From: Archaeoglobaceae archaeon | GTDB lineage: Archaea; Halobacteriota; Archaeoglobi; Archaeoglobales; Archaeoglobaceae | NCBI GenBank assembly: GCA_025058735.1 | Contig: JANXDX010000011.1 | Coordinates: 1 to 63,126, forward strand | Length of the DNA: 63,126 bases | Direction: 5' to 3' | Part shown: in pieces, positions 39,476 to 47,270 of the stretch | Layout: every line of letters starts with the position of its first letter | Position numbering within the stretch: the stretch's first letter is position 1 | Notes under the pieces: model-generated | The model's input: only the letters and a program-made list of their open reading frames with translations | What the model was told of the DNA's origin: nothing | The model's database searches: none | Program-made: the position numbers and the translations under genes

Positions 39476-40123
39476 AAGATCCAGAACACTTTCAAAAGTA
39501 CTCTCCTTAGGTTTCAACGCTTCTATTGAAAAATTCTTTAAATATTGAGCAGTTGGCTCGCCTATAGCTACAACAATTTTCTTTTTCAAAACCTCTGGAT
39601 CGCACAGATCTAAAAAGCTTTCAGCGATCATCTTACTTGAGAAAACTATAACGTTGAAAAAGCAATCCTCCGTAAGTTTTACAACTCTTTTTTGTTCATC
39701 TCCGTTCAATTTCTTTGTTCTGTAAGCTACAACTTCTGAAAAATTGCAGAACTTGGAAAGTTCTCTCAACTCATCCCCACCTTTATCACTTCTTATTGCC
39801 ACAACTTTCTTACCTTTGACCACATCTTTAAACTCCTCAACTAAGCTTTTTGAGTTAAAATTCTTAGGTATCAATGCTTTTTGGTTCAAGGCTTTTGCTG
39901 TCTTCTCTCCAATTGCAATAACATTTTTTAGCTTTATTTTTCTTTCAACAATAGCTTTTGCAGCATTTTGACTTGTAACGATTGCATAGTCATGTTCTGG
40001 AACTTCAAAGTCTAGAAATTCTATTTCTATGAATGGACAGCCATAAGTTTCAAATCCTTCCATTTTAAATTTTTCTAAAGTCTCTTTCAATTGCTCTCTA
40101 GGTCTTAAAATTAAAACTCGCAT
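39452..40123 (-). CDS. hemD: Uroporphyrinogen-III synthase
   Basis: A 223-residue two-lobed HemD that cyclises hydroxymethylbilane with D-ring inversion. Visible: an early MRVLILRPREQ, DYAIVTSQNAAKAIVE, the lobe linker VIAIGEKTAKAL, AIRSDKGGDELREL, FSEVVAYRTKKL, NVIVFSSKMIAESFLDL and IVVAIGEPTAQYL. These fit the family, which is poorly conserved in sequence. It overlaps the nitrilase gene by 13 bp. hemC, hemL and cobA are 10 kb away at 49.4-52.2 kb. Confidence 0.88.
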   Translation of the reverse strand: MRVLILRPREQLKETLEKFKMEGFETYGCPFIEIEFLDFEVPEHDYAIVTSQNAAKAIVERKIKLKNVIAIGEKTAKALNQKALIPKNFNSKSLVEEFKDVVKGKKVVAIRSDKGGDELRELSKFCNFSEVVAYRTKKLNGDEQKRVVKLTEDCFFNVIVFSSKMIAESFLDLCDPEVLKKKIVVAIGEPTAQYLKNFSIEALKPKESTFESVLDLLKSIKQV

Positions 40124-40866
40124 AGTTCTTTCAGAAAAGGAAACTCCTTTCTGACCTTTTCGATCTCTTTCAGATCTACATCGCTAACTACAACTTCCTG
40201 CAGCTCTCCAGCTTCTGCTAAAACTTTTCCCATCGGATCGACGATCATAGATCTTCCACCACATTCCATGTTCCCGTCGACGCAGTTAGCACCGATCACA
40301 AAGAGCTGATTTTCTATCGCTCTAGCTTTGATCAAAGTTTTCCAGTGCTCTATTCTATCCTTTGGAAATTCTGCAGGAACAATTATCATTTCGGCTCCCA
40401 TTTTTGTAAGTTTTCTTGAAAGTTCTGGAAAACGAATTTCATAGCATATAATTACTCCAATTCTGCCAAAATCAGTTTCAAAGACTTCTAGTTTGTTTCC
40501 AGCTTTAAAAAACTTTTTTTCATCACTTAGGGGAAAAAGGATATTTTTTCTATACTTTCCAACAATTTCACCTTTCCAGATCAAAACGGCAGAATTGTAA
40601 AGGTAGTTGTCTCTTTCTGCAACGCCTGCAACGATCAGAGTATCTTTGCTAAGTTCGATGAGACTTTTCAACTCATTATTTAACTTTTCAACTCTCTCTA
40701 GGTTTTTATGATAGAAACCTGTTGTATGAACTTCTGGAAGGACTACTATGTCAGCTTTTAATTTTATAGCTTTTTTAACTAAATTCAGACTATTTGTTAT
40801 GTTTTTGTTCCTATCTGGTAAGATCTTTTGTTGAACAACGCAAACTCTACAGATCAAAGGCTTCAC
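40111..40866 (-). CDS. Carbon-nitrogen hydrolase (nitrilase superfamily)
   Basis: A 251-residue amidase-type nitrilase with all three catalytic residues: Glu in VVLPEVHTTGF (about 45), Lys in GKYRKNILFP, and Cys in VIICYEIRFPE. It hydrolyses a C-N amide bond; omega-amidase (2-oxoglutaramate) and carbamoyl-type substrates are possible. It overlaps hemD, so a role in clearing an amide by-product is conceivable but unsupported. The ATG start at 40866 is followed by a Cys-containing beta strand. Confidence 0.87.
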   Translation of the reverse strand: MKPLICRVCVVQQKILPDRNKNITNSLNLVKKAIKLKADIVVLPEVHTTGFYHKNLERVEKLNNELKSLIELSKDTLIVAGVAERDNYLYNSAVLIWKGEIVGKYRKNILFPLSDEKKFFKAGNKLEVFETDFGRIGVIICYEIRFPELSRKLTKMGAEMIIVPAEFPKDRIEHWKTLIKARAIENQLFVIGANCVDGNMECGGRSMIVDPMGKVLAEAGELQEVVVSDVDLKEIEKVRKEFPFLKELCEF

Positions 40867-41084
40867 CTTCCGGTTTATTGCAGCTAAAGTTATTAAACCT
40901 TACGAAAATATTTAACAATAAATTATTTAAATTTAATATTAATGTGAAAAATATAATTTCTTAAATCGATTGCGGATTTGACTAGTGTTAGAAAGCTAGA
41001 GATAAATTTTGATCAGCTTTTAAGCAAAAGAACGTGTAGAAAAAGTTTTAAAGGTTTAACAATATAATATAAAAATATAATATA

Positions 41085-41873
41085 TTATGATATAATTTTA
41101 CCTTCAATAGCTAGATCGTGCCCTGGAATTATGTTTCTCCTTCTTACAATGCTTAAAACTTTAAAGCTACTTTTAAACCAATCTCCTAGATTTATATTTA
41201 GACCTGGTGGAATGAAAGGTAAGTTTTCACCACTCAAAACAGCAGTCTCTCCTTTTGAATTTCTAAGCTCTATTGGCTGAACTGGAGGGAATATGTTGAA
41301 ATAACTGTAAAAATGATCTCCTGCAAAGAGGTATTTTTCTCTTTTACCTTCGAACAAAACTCCTTGCAAACCTTCTGTATGACCTGGTAGATGGATAAGC
41401 TTAACTCCTTCAGCTATACAAACATCTCCATCAACTAAGCAAAGATCCATTTTTTCCAAAGGAGCAAAAAGTCTCTCATCGTAAGCCTCTCTGTAGTGTG
41501 GAAGTGGATCAAAAGCGCTTCTCCATTCAGATCTTTGAACGTATATACGTGCATTGTGGAAGAGACTTGCAAAGGCTACGTGATCTATGTGCAAATGAGT
41601 TAGGATCAGTTTTTCTACTTCCTCCACTTTCACTCCAGCTTTCAATAAGATCTCTCTAAAGATCCTCTCCCCACCTCCAACTACTGGAAATCTTTTTACA
41701 AAACCATTCTTCGGCTCTTCTACTCCAGAATCGATCAATATCTTTTCATCTTCACTTTCCAAGATCCAGATGTAAACGTTACCCCTTGCAAGAAAACGCA
41801 TATCAGCTAAATAAAAAACGATCCCCAAAGGTGCATAGATCTCTGCATGTTTCAACGGTTTAAGTTGCCACAT
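41085..41873 (-). CDS. Metallo-beta-lactamase-fold hydrolase (lactonase-like)
   Basis: A 262-residue MBL protein. Metal motif THLHIDHVAF (HxHxDH, near residue 92), LIHLPGHTEG, FAGDHFY and a final IIPGHD supply the usual ligands for two metals. The layout resembles acyl-homoserine-lactonase-type enzymes, but the archaeal substrate is unknown. A TATA-like GTTTTAAAAAC (41892-41902) lies about 25 bp before its ATG on the reverse strand, inside the 34-bp gap shared with the next regulator, which is divergent. Confidence 0.87.
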   Translation of the reverse strand: MWQLKPLKHAEIYAPLGIVFYLADMRFLARGNVYIWILESEDEKILIDSGVEEPKNGFVKRFPVVGGGERIFREILLKAGVKVEEVEKLILTHLHIDHVAFASLFHNARIYVQRSEWRSAFDPLPHYREAYDERLFAPLEKMDLCLVDGDVCIAEGVKLIHLPGHTEGLQGVLFEGKREKYLFAGDHFYSYFNIFPPVQPIELRNSKGETAVLSGENLPFIPPGLNINLGDWFKSSFKVLSIVRRRNIIPGHDLAIEGKIIS

Positions 41874-41907
41874 AAAAGATATTAGTTTTTAGTTTTAAAA
41901 ACTTAAC

Positions 41908-42840
41908 ATGGACGCTGCTGAAGAAAAAATAGTTTCTTTGCTCAAAAAAGTTAAGAGCGAAGGTATTCTGCAAAGTGAAATTGCAGAAAAACTTAGAATA
42001 TCAAAATCTACTGTTTCAGAAATTTTGTCTAAGTTGGAGGAGGAAAAAGAGGTTGTAAGATCGCAAGTTTCCTCAAAATCTTATAGAGTATGGCTTTCTG
42101 AGTTTGCTCCATTTCCGATAGATGGTTTGATGAGAGTAGGTATTTTAAAAGCAAGTGAATATCCAAAAGTAGTCTTTGCAGCAAAGAAGTTGGATGCAAT
42201 TGTAAAAGTTTATGAAAACGCATTGGAACTTACAAGGGATCTAGCAGCTGGAACAGTTGATGTGGCTGCAAGTCCTTTGATAACTCAAGTTTACTTTGGA
42301 GCTTTGATGAAAAATATAAAAATCTACAGACTTGTTGCAATGAATGGAAGTGGAGTAGTTTTTTCGAACAAAGAAAGTGAGTGGTACGGTTGTTCAGAGT
42401 TTTCAACGATGGAATTCAACCTAAGGAACTATCTTAAGAAGAAAGGCTACAGCTTGAAGATCAGATACTTCAGATCTCCTGAGATCATGATCGAATCTTT
42501 AAGGGAACTCAAGGGGATCGCAGTTTGGGAGCCTTATTTAACTCTTCTAAGTGAGTTTGAAAGCGAAAAGTTCAGAGACGTTTTAGGTGATTTTGTTTGC
42601 TGCTCTTTAGCAGCGAACTCATTTTTTATAACTAAAAATTATGATTTTTTTGATCCTTTCCTTAAAGAGTTCGATAGGTGTAAAGTTGGAAGGGATGAAG
42701 CTTTGATGATATCTAAGCTGATAGGATTCGATCCAGAGATCGTTTACAGATCTTTTGAAAGTTACGAATTCGATGTTCCTCAAGAAGTACCTAGATTAGA
42801 TGTTCTTGGAAGGATCGATGAAGTCTTTTGCTTTAAGTAG
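41908..42840 (+). CDS. HTH regulator fused to substrate-binding-like domain
   Basis: A 310-residue one-component regulator. A MarR/Lrp-like winged helix spans about 1-60 (ILQSEIAEKLRISKSTVSEILSKLEEEKEVVR). From about 70 on the sequence looks like a type II periplasmic-binding fold (MRVGILKASEYPKVVFAAKKL, LAAGTVDVAASPLITQ, GIAVWEPYL), as in NMT1/TauA-like binding proteins, but without a signal peptide, so it senses a cytoplasmic ligand. It is divergent from the lactonase-like gene by 34 bp. Its tail overlaps pyrE by 45 bp on the other strand. Confidence 0.82.
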   Translation: MDAAEEKIVSLLKKVKSEGILQSEIAEKLRISKSTVSEILSKLEEEKEVVRSQVSSKSYRVWLSEFAPFPIDGLMRVGILKASEYPKVVFAAKKLDAIVKVYENALELTRDLAAGTVDVAASPLITQVYFGALMKNIKIYRLVAMNGSGVVFSNKESEWYGCSEFSTMEFNLRNYLKKKGYSLKIRYFRSPEIMIESLRELKGIAVWEPYLTLLSEFESEKFRDVLGDFVCCSLAANSFFITKNYDFFDPFLKEFDRCKVGRDEALMISKLIGFDPEIVYRSFESYEFDVPQEVPRLDVLGRIDEVFCFK

Positions 42841-43323
42841 ATCGCTAAGTTTCAACAAACTCTCTATTTCTAAACTGCTCTCTTCTCTATCAACTACTGC
42901 AAAAATCTTTACAACTTTCCCGCCAGATCTTTCAATTCTTTCTACAGCGGACAATGCAGATCTTCCAGTAGTTACAACGTCTTCAATCAGGACAAATTTC
43001 TCTCCCTCATTCACAACCCCTACTCTATCTTCCATAACTCCATAGTCTTTTTTCTGTTTTCTAAATATAACTAGTGGTTTTTTAACTTTAAGTGAGACTG
43101 CAACTGCTATTGGAACTCCTCCTAACTCTACACACGCAATTTTATCAAAATCTAGTTTTTCAAGCTTTTTCGTTATTTCCAACGCAATTTCTTCAAGAAC
43201 TTCAGGGTAAGTTGAAGCTAACTTTATATCAACGTAAACATTACTCCTTTTTCCTGATGAAAGTAAAAAGTCTCCAAACTTTAGTGCTCCAACTTTTAAA
43301 AGCATCTCAGCCAAATTCACCAT
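42796..43323 (-). CDS. pyrE: Orotate phosphoribosyltransferase
   Basis: A 175-residue PyrE that makes orotidine-5'-phosphate from orotate and PRPP in pyrimidine synthesis. Seen: the hood stretch FLLSSGKRSNVYVDIKLAS, VELGGVPIAVAVSLK, FRKQKKDYG and the PRPP-binding loop FVLIEDVVTTGRSALSAVE. The short length is normal for archaea. It overlaps carS by 7 bp and is the last gene of the HTH-carS-pyrE run. Confidence 0.93.
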   Translation of the reverse strand: MVNLAEMLLKVGALKFGDFLLSSGKRSNVYVDIKLASTYPEVLEEIALEITKKLEKLDFDKIACVELGGVPIAVAVSLKVKKPLVIFRKQKKDYGVMEDRVGVVNEGEKFVLIEDVVTTGRSALSAVERIERSGGKVVKIFAVVDREESSLEIESLLKLSDLLKAKDFIDPSKNI

Positions 43324-43853
43324 GGAACATCTTTGAGTTTGAGTTTATAAGCTAGTACGTTGACAGCTATATGTAGAAAAGGTGTTACGATGAAAGCTAC
43401 AACGATCTTTTCAAAATCAAAGAGATACCAAAAAGCATAAAATTGGCTGGAAATCAAAATTGCAACAAAAAGAAACATCAGCTGGTCTAGAACTGGTAGA
43501 GGTTTTCCTTTTTCATAGCTTAAACGTCTCTTTATGAAACTTCCTGCTAGATCGCCTAACATAGATCCAAAAGCTAGAAGAAAAGTTAGAACAAAGAAAT
43601 CAAAATATTTCAACGATGAAAATATTTCAAAGCCAAAGAGATCTTCTATACAGATCTGTAGGTTTGCTACAAATACTCCTCCAACAATTCCTGCCAAAAA
43701 TCCTCTAATTGTTTTTCCGTCTCCAAATATTCTTTTTCCTAGAAAATTTTTTCCAAGATCTATCGGCTTCCCACCACCAAGTACTACGGCAAAGTTGTTT
43801 GGAGTGTACGCTGGTAGAAGTAACCAAATCGTAACTAACACTAGCTCTATCAC
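43317..43853 (-). CDS. carS: CDP-archaeol synthase
   Basis: A 178-residue membrane protein of the CarS (DUF46) family, which activates unsaturated archaetidic acid with CTP. Motifs: LLPAYTPNNFAVVLGGGKPIDLGK, KRIFGDGKTIRGFLAGIVGG, AFGSMLGDLAGSFIKRRLSYEKGKPLPVLDQL. Five or so membrane helices are apparent. It acts on the product of the GGGP/DGGGP synthases encoded at 35-36.5 kb. It starts with GTG overlapping the stop of the HTH gene (GTGA) and overlaps pyrE. Confidence 0.94.
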   Translation of the reverse strand: MIELVLVTIWLLLPAYTPNNFAVVLGGGKPIDLGKNFLGKRIFGDGKTIRGFLAGIVGGVFVANLQICIEDLFGFEIFSSLKYFDFFVLTFLLAFGSMLGDLAGSFIKRRLSYEKGKPLPVLDQLMFLFVAILISSQFYAFWYLFDFEKIVVAFIVTPFLHIAVNVLAYKLKLKDVPW

Positions 43854-44149
43854 AGCTTCTTGATCATCTCATCTATTTGATTTACAATAACTTTTATCTC
43901 CTCGATCTCTTTTTTAAGACCTTCTATTTTGTCGTAACCTTCATCTCTAACCCTAGCTCCATGTTGAGTTGGAACTATTATTCCAGCTTGCTCAAGAACT
44001 CTCAAAGAGTATCTAACTTTGTGCTTTGGCATGTTTAGCATTTCGGAAAGCTTAAAAATTCCTATAGGTTGTTTTTCGAGGACAGCTTTCAATATTTGTA
44101 GATGCCTCAAAGAAATCTCAGCTTCGCTTTTTAATTTATCAAACACCAT
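43850..44149 (-). CDS. Small winged-helix regulator
   Basis: A 99-residue protein with a winged helix at about 15-68 (LRHLQILKAVLEKQPIGIFKLSEMLNMPKHKVRYSLRVLEQAGII) and a C-terminal helix (EGLKKEIEEIKVIVNQIDEMIKK) likely to dimerise. As the first gene before carS and pyrE it may control lipid or pyrimidine genes, but this is inference. The start lies 50 bp from the divergent PUA gene; a symmetric TATA box between them may serve both. Confidence 0.82.
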   Translation of the reverse strand: MVFDKLKSEAEISLRHLQILKAVLEKQPIGIFKLSEMLNMPKHKVRYSLRVLEQAGIIVPTQHGARVRDEGYDKIEGLKKEIEEIKVIVNQIDEMIKKL

Positions 44150-44164
44150 GGAGTTTTAGTTCAC

Positions 44165-44176
44165 TATAAATTTATA
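44165..44176. promoter_or_regulatory. Bidirectional TATA box between HTH-carS-pyrE and PUA gene
   Basis: TATAAATTTATA is a perfect 12-bp palindrome. Its centre is about 21 bp from the HTH start (44149) on one side and about 30 bp from the PUA start (44200) on the other. The 50-bp gap leaves little room for two separate promoters. Confidence 0.55.
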
Positions 44177-44199
44177 AATATTTTGTTAGTGATCGTAAC

Positions 44200-44667
44200 A
44201 TGAAGATTTACAGGTTGAGGAAGAAAGTTGCCAAAGCTGTAGCTGAAGAGGTGAAAGTTAGAGCTGGAGTGATCGTGGAAGGTGAAATGGATATAGTTGA
44301 ATTTGATAAATTTAACATAATACTTGTTGACGGTGAACCTCTACTGATCCAGTACGACGGAAAACACTACGTCAGCGTTTATGGAGCTATAAAATTGAAA
44401 CCGGAAAAGTATGAAGTAATGGTTGATGAAGGTGCCATGAAAGCTATATTAAATGGTGCAGATGTTATGAAGCCCGGAATAGTTTTTTCTGATGAAAGAA
44501 TAAATGATGGGGATTTTGTTTTTGTTACAGTTGAAGGAAAAAGGACTCCAATAGCTGTAGGATTAGCATTATGCAAATCATCTGAAATGAAAGGAAAAGG
44601 AAAAGCTGTTTTAAATATACACTACGTTGGAGATAAAGTTTGGAACTACTTTTTCAAGAAAAAATAA
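44200..44667 (+). CDS. PUA-domain RNA-binding protein
   Basis: A 155-residue archaeal protein with a pre-PUA N-terminal domain (about 1-70) and a C-terminal PUA domain (about 75-150: VMVDEGAMKAILNGADVMKPGIV, DGDFVFVTVEGKRTPIAVGLA). The arrangement is like the MCT-1/Tma20 and DUF1947-PUA group, which bind rRNA or tRNA near the ribosome. The exact target is unknown. It is monocistronic, divergent from the HTH-carS-pyrE genes and followed by a 99-bp AT-rich spacer before gatC. Confidence 0.87.
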   Translation: MKIYRLRKKVAKAVAEEVKVRAGVIVEGEMDIVEFDKFNIILVDGEPLLIQYDGKHYVSVYGAIKLKPEKYEVMVDEGAMKAILNGADVMKPGIVFSDERINDGDFVFVTVEGKRTPIAVGLALCKSSEMKGKGKAVLNIHYVGDKVWNYFFKKK

Positions 44668-44766
44668 TTAAAAATTAAATTTATATTTTATTAAATATTT
44701 ATTTTTTATATTGTAAAATAAAAGTTGTTGAACAAAAGATATAATAGCTGCGCAAAACTGTTAGCG

Positions 44767-45045
44767 ATGGTAAGTTTGGAAGATGTTTACCACGTTGCAA
44801 AGCTTTCCAAGATAGAAGTAAACGAAGATGAGGCTAGAAAGTTCAGGGATGAGTTTGAAAAGATCCTTGAATACTTCAATTTACTCGACGAAGCTCCAGA
44901 ATCTGAACCGATGTACCACGTTCTTGAACTTATAAACGTTTTTAGGGAAGATTCTCCAAAAATCTGTTTGACGCAAAACGAAGCTTTGATGAATACAAGG
45001 CATAAGGAGGAAGGTTATTTCAAAGGGCCGAAGGTGATGGAGTGA
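44767..45045 (+). CDS. gatC: Asp/Glu-tRNA amidotransferase subunit C
   Basis: A 92-residue GatC, the linker that stabilises GatA with GatB. Its helices SLEDVYHVAKLSKIEVNEDEARKF and FEKILEYFNLLDEA are typical. The frame could begin at a TTG at 44725, but the conserved start is the ATG at 44767 (MVSLEDVYHVAKLSKI). It overlaps gatA (GTGA at 45042-45045), so the pair are translated together. Confidence 0.93.
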   Translation: MVSLEDVYHVAKLSKIEVNEDEARKFRDEFEKILEYFNLLDEAPESEPMYHVLELINVFREDSPKICLTQNEALMNTRHKEEGYFKGPKVME

Positions 45046-46409
45046 AGATATCTGAATGGAGATCTGAGGAGAGCTGTTATGAGGCTACAGCTAAAATGTT
45101 GAAAAGAATCGAGAAAAGTGAATTGAACGCCTACATCACAGTTTGCAAGGATGATGCTTTGAAATTGGCTGAAAAATATGAAAAACGAGAATTAAAAGGG
45201 AAGTTAGCTGGAATACCTGTCGCAGTTAAAGACAACATAACTACAAAAAATATAAGAACTACTTGCGCTTCAAAGATGCTTTTAAACTATTTACCAGTTT
45301 TCGATGCTCACGTAGTTGAAAGGTTGAAACAGGAAGGAGCAATAATAATAGGTAAAACGAACATGGATGAATTCAGCATGGGTACGACGACTGAAACTTC
45401 GTACTTCGGAGTTGTGAAGAATCCCTACGATTTAAGCAGAGTAGCTGGTGGAAGTAGTGGAGGAAGTGCAGCAGCTGTAGCTGCGGACGAGACAGTTTTA
45501 GCTCTTGGAACAGATACTGGTGGAAGTATAAGATGTCCTGCAAGCTTTTGCGGTATATACGGTTTGAAACCAACTTATGGATTAGTTTCTAGATATGGAT
45601 TAATTCCGTACGCAAATTCTTTAGAACAGATAGGTCCAATGGCTTCATGCATAGAAGATCTTGCTTTGCTTTTAGAAGTAATAGCTGGGAAAGATGAAAG
45701 AGATTCTACGAACGTTGGAAAAAGTTTCAAGTTTCAAAGATCTTTTAAGGATTTCAAAGTAGGAGTTTTAAAGGACATGGGTGCAAGTGAGGAGGTAATG
45801 GAGAAGTTCAACGAAGTTGTCGATAAATTGAGAAAGAACTTTTACGTCGAAGAAGTAAGCTTGCAATCGCTGAAATTCGCACTCGCATCTTACTACATAA
45901 TAGCTATGAGTGAAGCATCATCGAACTTGGCAAGGTACGATGGGATCAGGTACGGCTATACGGAGGAGCTAAGTGGTTCTTGGACTGAATTCTTTTCAAA
46001 GATTAGAGCAAGGGGATTTGGTGAAGAAGTTAAGAGGAGAATTTTACTTGGAAGTTTTGCCTTATCTGCTGGTTATTATGGAAAATACTATCTGAAAGCT
46101 TTAAAAGTCAGAAAACTCATAACTGAGGATTTCAAAAAAGCCTTTGGAAAATTTGATGTTCTGATCTCTCCAACTATGCCATCTTTACCTTTTAAAATCG
46201 GAGAACTTAAAGATCCTCTGACTATGTATATGGCAGACGTGAACACAGTTCCAGTAAACCTTGCTGGATTGCCTGCTTTAAGTATGCCGATAGGTTTTGT
46301 GAAAGGTCTACCAGTTGGTTTGCAAGTAATTGGAAACTACTTTGAAGAGAACACAATACTGAACTTCGCTATAGAAGTTGAAAAGACATTAGATAGTAGT
46401 GAACGTTGA
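45042..46409 (+). CDS. gatA: Asp/Glu-tRNA amidotransferase subunit A
   Basis: A 455-residue amidase that frees ammonia from glutamine for GatB. The catalytic triad is visible: Lys in PVAVKDNI, cis-Ser in RVAGGSSGGSAAAVAA and the nucleophile Ser in GTDTGGSIRCPASFCG. It begins with GTG overlapping the gatC stop. Because tRNA-Asn is also in the window, the enzyme could make Asn-tRNA, Gln-tRNA or both; the sequence does not tell. The tail overlaps an orphan nuclease gene by 41 bp on the other strand. Confidence 0.97.
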   Translation: MKISEWRSEESCYEATAKMLKRIEKSELNAYITVCKDDALKLAEKYEKRELKGKLAGIPVAVKDNITTKNIRTTCASKMLLNYLPVFDAHVVERLKQEGAIIIGKTNMDEFSMGTTTETSYFGVVKNPYDLSRVAGGSSGGSAAAVAADETVLALGTDTGGSIRCPASFCGIYGLKPTYGLVSRYGLIPYANSLEQIGPMASCIEDLALLLEVIAGKDERDSTNVGKSFKFQRSFKDFKVGVLKDMGASEEVMEKFNEVVDKLRKNFYVEEVSLQSLKFALASYYIIAMSEASSNLARYDGIRYGYTEELSGSWTEFFSKIRARGFGEEVKRRILLGSFALSAGYYGKYYLKALKVRKLITEDFKKAFGKFDVLISPTMPSLPFKIGELKDPLTMYMADVNTVPVNLAGLPALSMPIGFVKGLPVGLQVIGNYFEENTILNFAIEVEKTLDSSER

Positions 46410-46755
46410 ACAAAAACTCGTTGAAAGAGTTGAATGGAACTATCAAGCAGCCACCGTGGAAGTAGATCTTGTCGTCGATGAAAGGTACTAGAACTGGAAT
46501 ACATTTCTTTTTTATTATCTTCTCAAATCTCTTACATCTTTTGAAATGTTTCTCAGCCTCTTTTTTAAGCTGTGAAACTCTATACCTTTTTGCTGAGTAA
46601 AATTTCGTATCTATGCAGATAACAAGGTCGAACCTCTTTGCAACTAGATCTATTTCACATTTTCCATGATCATCTTTAAATACGAAGTTTCTTTCGACTT
46701 CGAATCCGTGCATCGAACATACCTTTTCAACTTCTCTTTCAAAGCTCTTCCACAC
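46369..46755 (-). CDS. PD-(D/E)XK nuclease-like protein
   Basis: A 128-residue protein with a restriction-endonuclease-like core: N-terminal helix SFEREVEKVCSMHGF, the motif CEIDLVAKRFDLVICIDTKFYSA (Asp after Glu-Ile, then D-T-K), and a later IPVLVPFID strand. It resembles Mrr/NERD-like or transposon-associated nucleases; the target is unknown. Its start is GTG at 46755, 14 bp from the divergent THEP1 gene. No methylase or specificity subunit is next to it. Confidence 0.74.
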   Translation of the reverse strand: MWKSFEREVEKVCSMHGFEVERNFVFKDDHGKCEIDLVAKRFDLVICIDTKFYSAKRYRVSQLKKEAEKHFKRCKRFEKIIKKKCIPVLVPFIDDKIYFHGGCLIVPFNSFNEFLFNVHYYLMSFQLL

Positions 46756-46769
46756 AAAAATATATACCC

Positions 46770-47270
46770 ATGATCACAAAAACTGTGCGCATAGCAATAA
46801 CTGGCAGGCCAGGTGTTGGAAAAACTACTGTTTGCTTAAAAGTATTTGAAAGAGTAAAGAGTGCAGATGGATTCGTAACTTTAGAAGTTAGAGAAAAAGG
46901 ACAGAGAATTGGATTTAAAATTAAATCGTTGCAAAGTGGAAAAGAAGTTTGGCTTGCAAAGGTTGGAGAAGGAAAGTATAAAGTTGGAAAATATGCTGTT
47001 TTTGTTGAAAATCTGGACAAGTTTCTTGAAGATGAAAAATTTGAAGCGGAAATTTTGATCGTTGACGAAATAGGGCCGATGGAACTGAAAAGCAAAAAGT
47101 TCGTTGAGTTTGTAGAAAAGGAAGTTTTAACTAGAAAAAAAGTTTTAGTTAGCGTTCATTACAAATCAACACATCCTTTAGCTGAAAAGGTACGCAGAGA
47201 ATTTAAGTTGTTCACTGTAGATGAAGAAAATAGAGGAAAGCTTGTAGATGAGATAGTAAAGTTATGGTGA
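46770..47270 (+). CDS. THEP1-family nucleoside triphosphatase
   Basis: A 166-residue P-loop NTPase of the archaeal THEP1/COG1618 group. Walker A is ITGRPGVGKTT (10-20), Walker B is ILIVDEIGPME (about 95-105), and a Lys-rich lid and the SVHYKSTHPLAEKV block follow. Family members hydrolyse NTPs with low specificity; a true nucleotide-kinase role is also discussed. It overlaps trm1 by 7 bp, and so a tRNA- or nucleotide-related job is plausible. It starts ATG, 14 bp from the divergent nuclease. Confidence 0.87.
   Translation: MITKTVRIAITGRPGVGKTTVCLKVFERVKSADGFVTLEVREKGQRIGFKIKSLQSGKEVWLAKVGEGKYKVGKYAVFVENLDKFLEDEKFEAEILIVDEIGPMELKSKKFVEFVEKEVLTRKKVLVSVHYKSTHPLAEKVRREFKLFTVDEENRGKLVDEIVKLW

Noticed and set aside
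40978-41067. 29-residue frame in the 218-bp spacer between the nitrilase and the MBL gene
   Set aside because: It begins with TTG, has no ribosome site, and an AT-rich spacer easily produces such frames. The protein-like look (TSVRKLEINFDQLL) is not enough.
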